This document shows, piece by piece, positions 23,477-25,742 of a stretch of 25,742 nt of DNA. The translations under genes were made by a program, and so were the position numbers. The notes beneath the pieces are model-generated. The model was given only the letters and a program-made list of their open reading frames with translations, ran no database searches and had not been told where the DNA came from. The stretch's first letter is position 1. Each line of letters begins with the position of its first letter. The stretch spans positions 1 through 25,742 of the forward strand of contig DATGHS010000455.1 in the NCBI GenBank assembly GCA_035307785.1, read 5' to 3'. This DNA is from DATGHS01 sp035307785. GTDB taxonomy: Bacteria > Planctomycetota > Planctomycetia > Gemmatales > Gemmataceae.

Positions 23477-24367
23477 ATGTTTCCTGGAGCGCGGAAAAGC
23501 TGGACGCTGCGGTCCGTTTCCCGCTCCATGTGCCTATTCATCGGGCTAGCGGCCTTTTGCGGCTGCCGGCATAATTCGCAAGACCTTCTCGAAGCTGAAC
23601 TTCGCACCCGCGAGCAGGAAATCGCGCGCCTGCGTACCGACCTCCAGCGCGCGGAAACACTCAATTACGCCCTTACCCATTCGGTTCCCGGCCCCTGTGC
23701 ACCGGGTGGTCCGGCGTCGGTGCCCGGTGTGGTCGAGGGTCAACCGACTGCCGCGATGAGCGGCACAGTCAAGGAAGTGACACTCGGCCGCGGCACCGGC
23801 GGACTGGAAGACGGCACCGGCGGCGGCGACCAGGGTCTCGAAGTGGTCGTGGTGCCACGCGACACCGACGGCAGCGCCATCAAAGCCCCGGGCAATCTTC
23901 ATGTCGAAGCATTTGAAGTTTCCTCGGAAGGCTTGAAAATCCCCCTTTCGACCTGGGAAGTTTCGTCGCTCCAGTTGTCCCGACAATGGCGCAATGGGCT
24001 GTTTTCCACCGGATACTTCGTGGATTTGCCCTGGAAAGCGGTGCCGCATAGCGAGAAGCTGCGCGTCATCATGCGTTTCACCACGCTGCCCGACCGGCGC
24101 AACTTCGAAGACGATAAAACCGTCGTGGTGAAATTGCCGACCGCCGCACGGCACGGCATGCAGCCACCTGACGGCGTTCCGTCCACTACCGCTCCGGTGC
24201 TACCGCCGACCGTGGTGCCGGAGGTGGGAGAAGGACCGTTCTTCCCCACAACCTCGGCGCCGGCCGGCAAAGAACCGGCCGCTCGGTTAATGCCAGCCCG
24301 GCCGGATGACGGTTCGTCGTCCCAGCCGGTGCAGCTACTGAAGCCCCAGTTGCCGCCGCAGCAATGA
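23477..24367 (+). CDS. Putative lipoprotein with coiled coil
   Basis: A protein of 296 aa; the ATG at 23477 has GGAG 7 nt upstream. A basic N-terminus and hydrophobic stretch (MCLFIGLAAFCGC) end in a cysteine that is a candidate lipid-attachment site, although FCGC is a weak lipobox. Next comes a short coiled coil (LLEAELRTREQEIARLRTDL), then a Gly/Pro-rich linker. A beta-rich domain (about 120-220, LEVVVVPRDTDGSAIKAPG to KLRVIMRFTTLPDRRNFEDD) follows, then a long Pro/Thr-rich disordered tail ending QLPPQQ. This architecture recurs in planctomycete envelope proteins of unknown function. It probably sits on a membrane facing the periplasm. Confidence 0.8.
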   Translation: MFPGARKSWTLRSVSRSMCLFIGLAAFCGCRHNSQDLLEAELRTREQEIARLRTDLQRAETLNYALTHSVPGPCAPGGPASVPGVVEGQPTAAMSGTVKEVTLGRGTGGLEDGTGGGDQGLEVVVVPRDTDGSAIKAPGNLHVEAFEVSSEGLKIPLSTWEVSSLQLSRQWRNGLFSTGYFVDLPWKAVPHSEKLRVIMRFTTLPDRRNFEDDKTVVVKLPTAARHGMQPPDGVPSTTAPVLPPTVVPEVGEGPFFPTTSAPAGKEPAARLMPARPDDGSSSQPVQLLKPQLPPQQ

Positions 24368-24511
24368 GGGCGAAGCAACAAAAAGTTCACGATGGAAGGA
24401 GATGGAATTCGCCCGAATTCCGCCTTCGCACAATTGAGCTCATGCGAGTTCAGCAACGGCGGCTTGCATCTTACCTTGTCGGCACGCCTCGCCATCCGGA
24501 GAATAGGTCGC

Positions 24512-25186
24512 ATGAGTCCGGATTGGTTAACGCGGCGACGGCGGCTGGACGCAATCATGCGTTTGCAAGCTTCCGCGACGCTGGGCGACCCAGCGCGGGA
24601 AGAAACTATGCGCCTACTGGTGGAAGCCCTGGCCGATCCGGATGACGAAGTGCGCGAGCAAGCGGCGGCCGCGCTCGGCGAATTCGGACCGGAAGCTGCC
24701 GTCGCGGTGCCTGCACTGATGCAGGCCATTTACGACGACGACATGATCGTGCGCCGCCGTGCTATCCGCGCACTGGGCGGCATGGGGGAGGCGGCCGAGG
24801 ACGCAATTCCCGCCCTGGTGGCCGCGACCGAAGACCCAATTCCCGGTGTGGCCCTCCAGGCGCTGGCGAGCCTGGCAGACCTCACACCGCTGTCCGTTTC
24901 CGCGCTGCCGGCATTTCTATCTGCTTTGTGGACCGGCGACGTGCGCGCGCGGGCTGTAGCCACGGTGGCGTTGGTCCGTCTTGGCCCCGCGGCCGTGCCT
25001 TCTCTTTTGTCTACGCTGGTACACCCGGCTCCGGATGTGCGCGCGAAGGCCGCGAACATCTTGGGCAAGATCGGCCCCACGGCCGCCGACGCAAAGCCGC
25101 TGCTCGAAAAAATGCTGGGCGAAAAAGATGAGATGCTGCGCTTGGCGGCAGGCGAGGCTCTGCGGCAGATGGATGAACCGAGCTAA
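24512..25186 (+). CDS. HEAT-repeat protein
   Basis: A protein of 224 aa from the ATG at 24512 (MSPDWLTRRRRLDAIMRLQ), with GGAG about 10 nt upstream. A start at 24392 is possible, but its 40 extra residues have no repeat character. The protein is built from about five HEAT/PBS-lyase-like helical repeats, with the pattern ALADPDDEVREQAAAALGEFGPEA, YDDDMIVRRRAIRALGGMGEAA, and VHPAPDVRAKAANILGKIG. These form a solenoid for protein binding. No signal peptide or catalytic motif is visible. It follows the putative lipoprotein by about 145 bp on the same strand. Confidence 0.85.
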   Translation: MSPDWLTRRRRLDAIMRLQASATLGDPAREETMRLLVEALADPDDEVREQAAAALGEFGPEAAVAVPALMQAIYDDDMIVRRRAIRALGGMGEAAEDAIPALVAATEDPIPGVALQALASLADLTPLSVSALPAFLSALWTGDVRARAVATVALVRLGPAAVPSLLSTLVHPAPDVRAKAANILGKIGPTAADAKPLLEKMLGEKDEMLRLAAGEALRQMDEPS

Positions 25187-25221
25187 ATTGCTTAAAAGCT
25201 TCGAACTGTAGCTTGGAACTC

Positions 25222-25247
25222 TAGCCGCAGGCTAAGGCCTACGGCTA
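25222..25247. terminator. Hairpin between convergent HEAT and gmd genes
   Basis: An 11-bp stem with one mismatch (25222-25232 with 25237-25247) closes a TAAG loop. It overlaps the gmd stop codon (25245-25247) and lies 35 bp after the HEAT gene stop. It is placed to end transcription from both sides, but has no clear T tract on either strand, so a dispersed repeat is equally possible. Confidence 0.45.
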
Positions 25248-25742
25248 CTTCTTCCCCAGCCCCGCCAGAGGATTCGGCGCTTCGGTATTGTGCTTCGACG
25301 GCATAGCCGTTAGGCGATCTAAATCGGCCTGCACCATCATTTGCACCAATTGCTGGAAACTCACTTCGGGCTTCCATCCCAAAGCTTGTTTCGCCTTGCT
25401 GGGATCGCCGATGAGCAAATCGACTTCGGCGGGGCGGATGAGGGCCGGGTCGGTTTTCACGTATTTCTGCCAGTCGAGATCGACGTAGGCGAATGCGGTT
25501 TCCACCAGTGCGCGCACCGTGTGCGTTTCGCCTGTGGCAATGACGAAATCATCGGGGGTATCCTGCTGTAGCATCTGCCACATAGCCTTCACATAATCGC
25601 CGGCATAGCCCCAGTCGCGCTTCGCATCGAGGTTGCCGAGCCGCAGCTCTTTCGCCACGCCAAGCTTGATCCGGGCTACGGCATCGGTCACCTTGCGGGT
25701 CACGAATTCTTTGCCGCGGCGCGGGCTCTCGTGATTGAACAG
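25245..25742 (-). CDS. gmd: GDP-mannose 4,6-dehydratase, C-terminal part
   Basis: About 165 residues of the C-terminal portion; the frame stays open to the right edge, so the start lies outside the window. The sequence begins LFNHESPRRGKEFVTRKV and continues with the family hallmark LGNLDAKRDWGYAGDYVKAMW, then ATGETHTVRALVETAF and PAEVDLLIGDPSKAKQALGW. The missing N-terminus would hold the NAD(P)-binding Gly motif and the catalytic residues. The enzyme converts GDP-mannose to GDP-4-keto-6-deoxymannose, the first step to GDP-fucose or GDP-rhamnose for surface polysaccharides. It is convergent with the HEAT gene. A GTG at 25703 is only an internal codon. Confidence 0.95.
   Translation of the reverse strand: MFNHESPRRGKEFVTRKVTDAVARIKLGVAKELRLGNLDAKRDWGYAGDYVKAMWQMLQQDTPDDFVIATGETHTVRALVETAFAYVDLDWQKYVKTDPALIRPAEVDLLIGDPSKAKQALGWKPEVSFQQLVQMMVQADLDRLTAMPSKHNTEAPNPLAGLGKK

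Overview
The window looks like a chromosomal segment of a GC-rich planctomycete (phylum Planctomycetota, probably class Planctomycetia; I cannot fix the family). The evidence is a set of lineage habits: an ECF sigma factor next to a receptor-type Ser/Thr kinase, two consecutive clpP paralogues, an exported protein with the planctomycete N-terminal LExLEDRxxP motif, a PEP-CTERM-like protein, a small CGC-type lipoprotein with a coiled coil, and many dispersed palindromic repeats between genes. No rRNA, tRNA or CRISPR array was seen.

Layout. 1-4344 (+) is the 3' part of a giant polytopic membrane protein cut by the left edge. 4698-8631 (-) is a signalling block: ECF sigma factor, then a REP-associated tyrosine transposase (RAYT) flanked by its palindromes, then a kinase with TM segment and LRR-like sensor region. 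8793-11655 (+) holds a six-repeat PEP-CTERM-like exported protein, an exported LEDR-motif protein with a transglycosylase-like domain and an EF-hand, and a small coiled-coil ORF. 12095-18169 is mostly minus-strand enzymes: a Fes-type esterase, an alpha-amino-acid-ester-hydrolase-like CocE protein, a macrodomain protein, an MmcQ/YjbR protein and a Tat-exported alpha/beta hydrolase, with one plus-strand DUF1801 gene among them. 18342-21066 (+) holds an Nramp metal transporter behind a DtxR/MntR-like palindrome, and a TPR membrane protein. 21219-21701 (-) is a GNAT acetyltransferase. 21929-25186 (+) holds clpP1, clpP2, a lipoprotein and a HEAT-repeat protein. 25245-25742 (-) is the C-terminal part of GDP-mannose 4,6-dehydratase, cut by the right edge.

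The most striking feature is the palindrome system at 6401-8053. A RAYT gene sits exactly between a sigma factor and the kinase that would normally be its neighbour. On each side it carries one full 24-bp-arm palindrome followed by a half unit. A further full copy of the same palindrome lies inside the kinase gene, in frame, between the catalytic loop (HRDLKPGN) and the DFG motif, and adds about 20 Gly/Ser/Ala-rich residues to the active-site region. The repeat also supplies the RAYT stop codon and touches the sigma-factor stop codon. At least five other, unrelated palindromic families lie between genes elsewhere in the window, including a perfect 27-bp inverted repeat at 13269-13330.

Several automatic ORF starts here are extended by repeat sequence. 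I moved the starts of the kinase, sigma factor, esterase, macrodomain, MmcQ, DUF1801, TPR and HEAT genes inward, using Shine-Dalgarno-like sequences where present and family N-termini otherwise.
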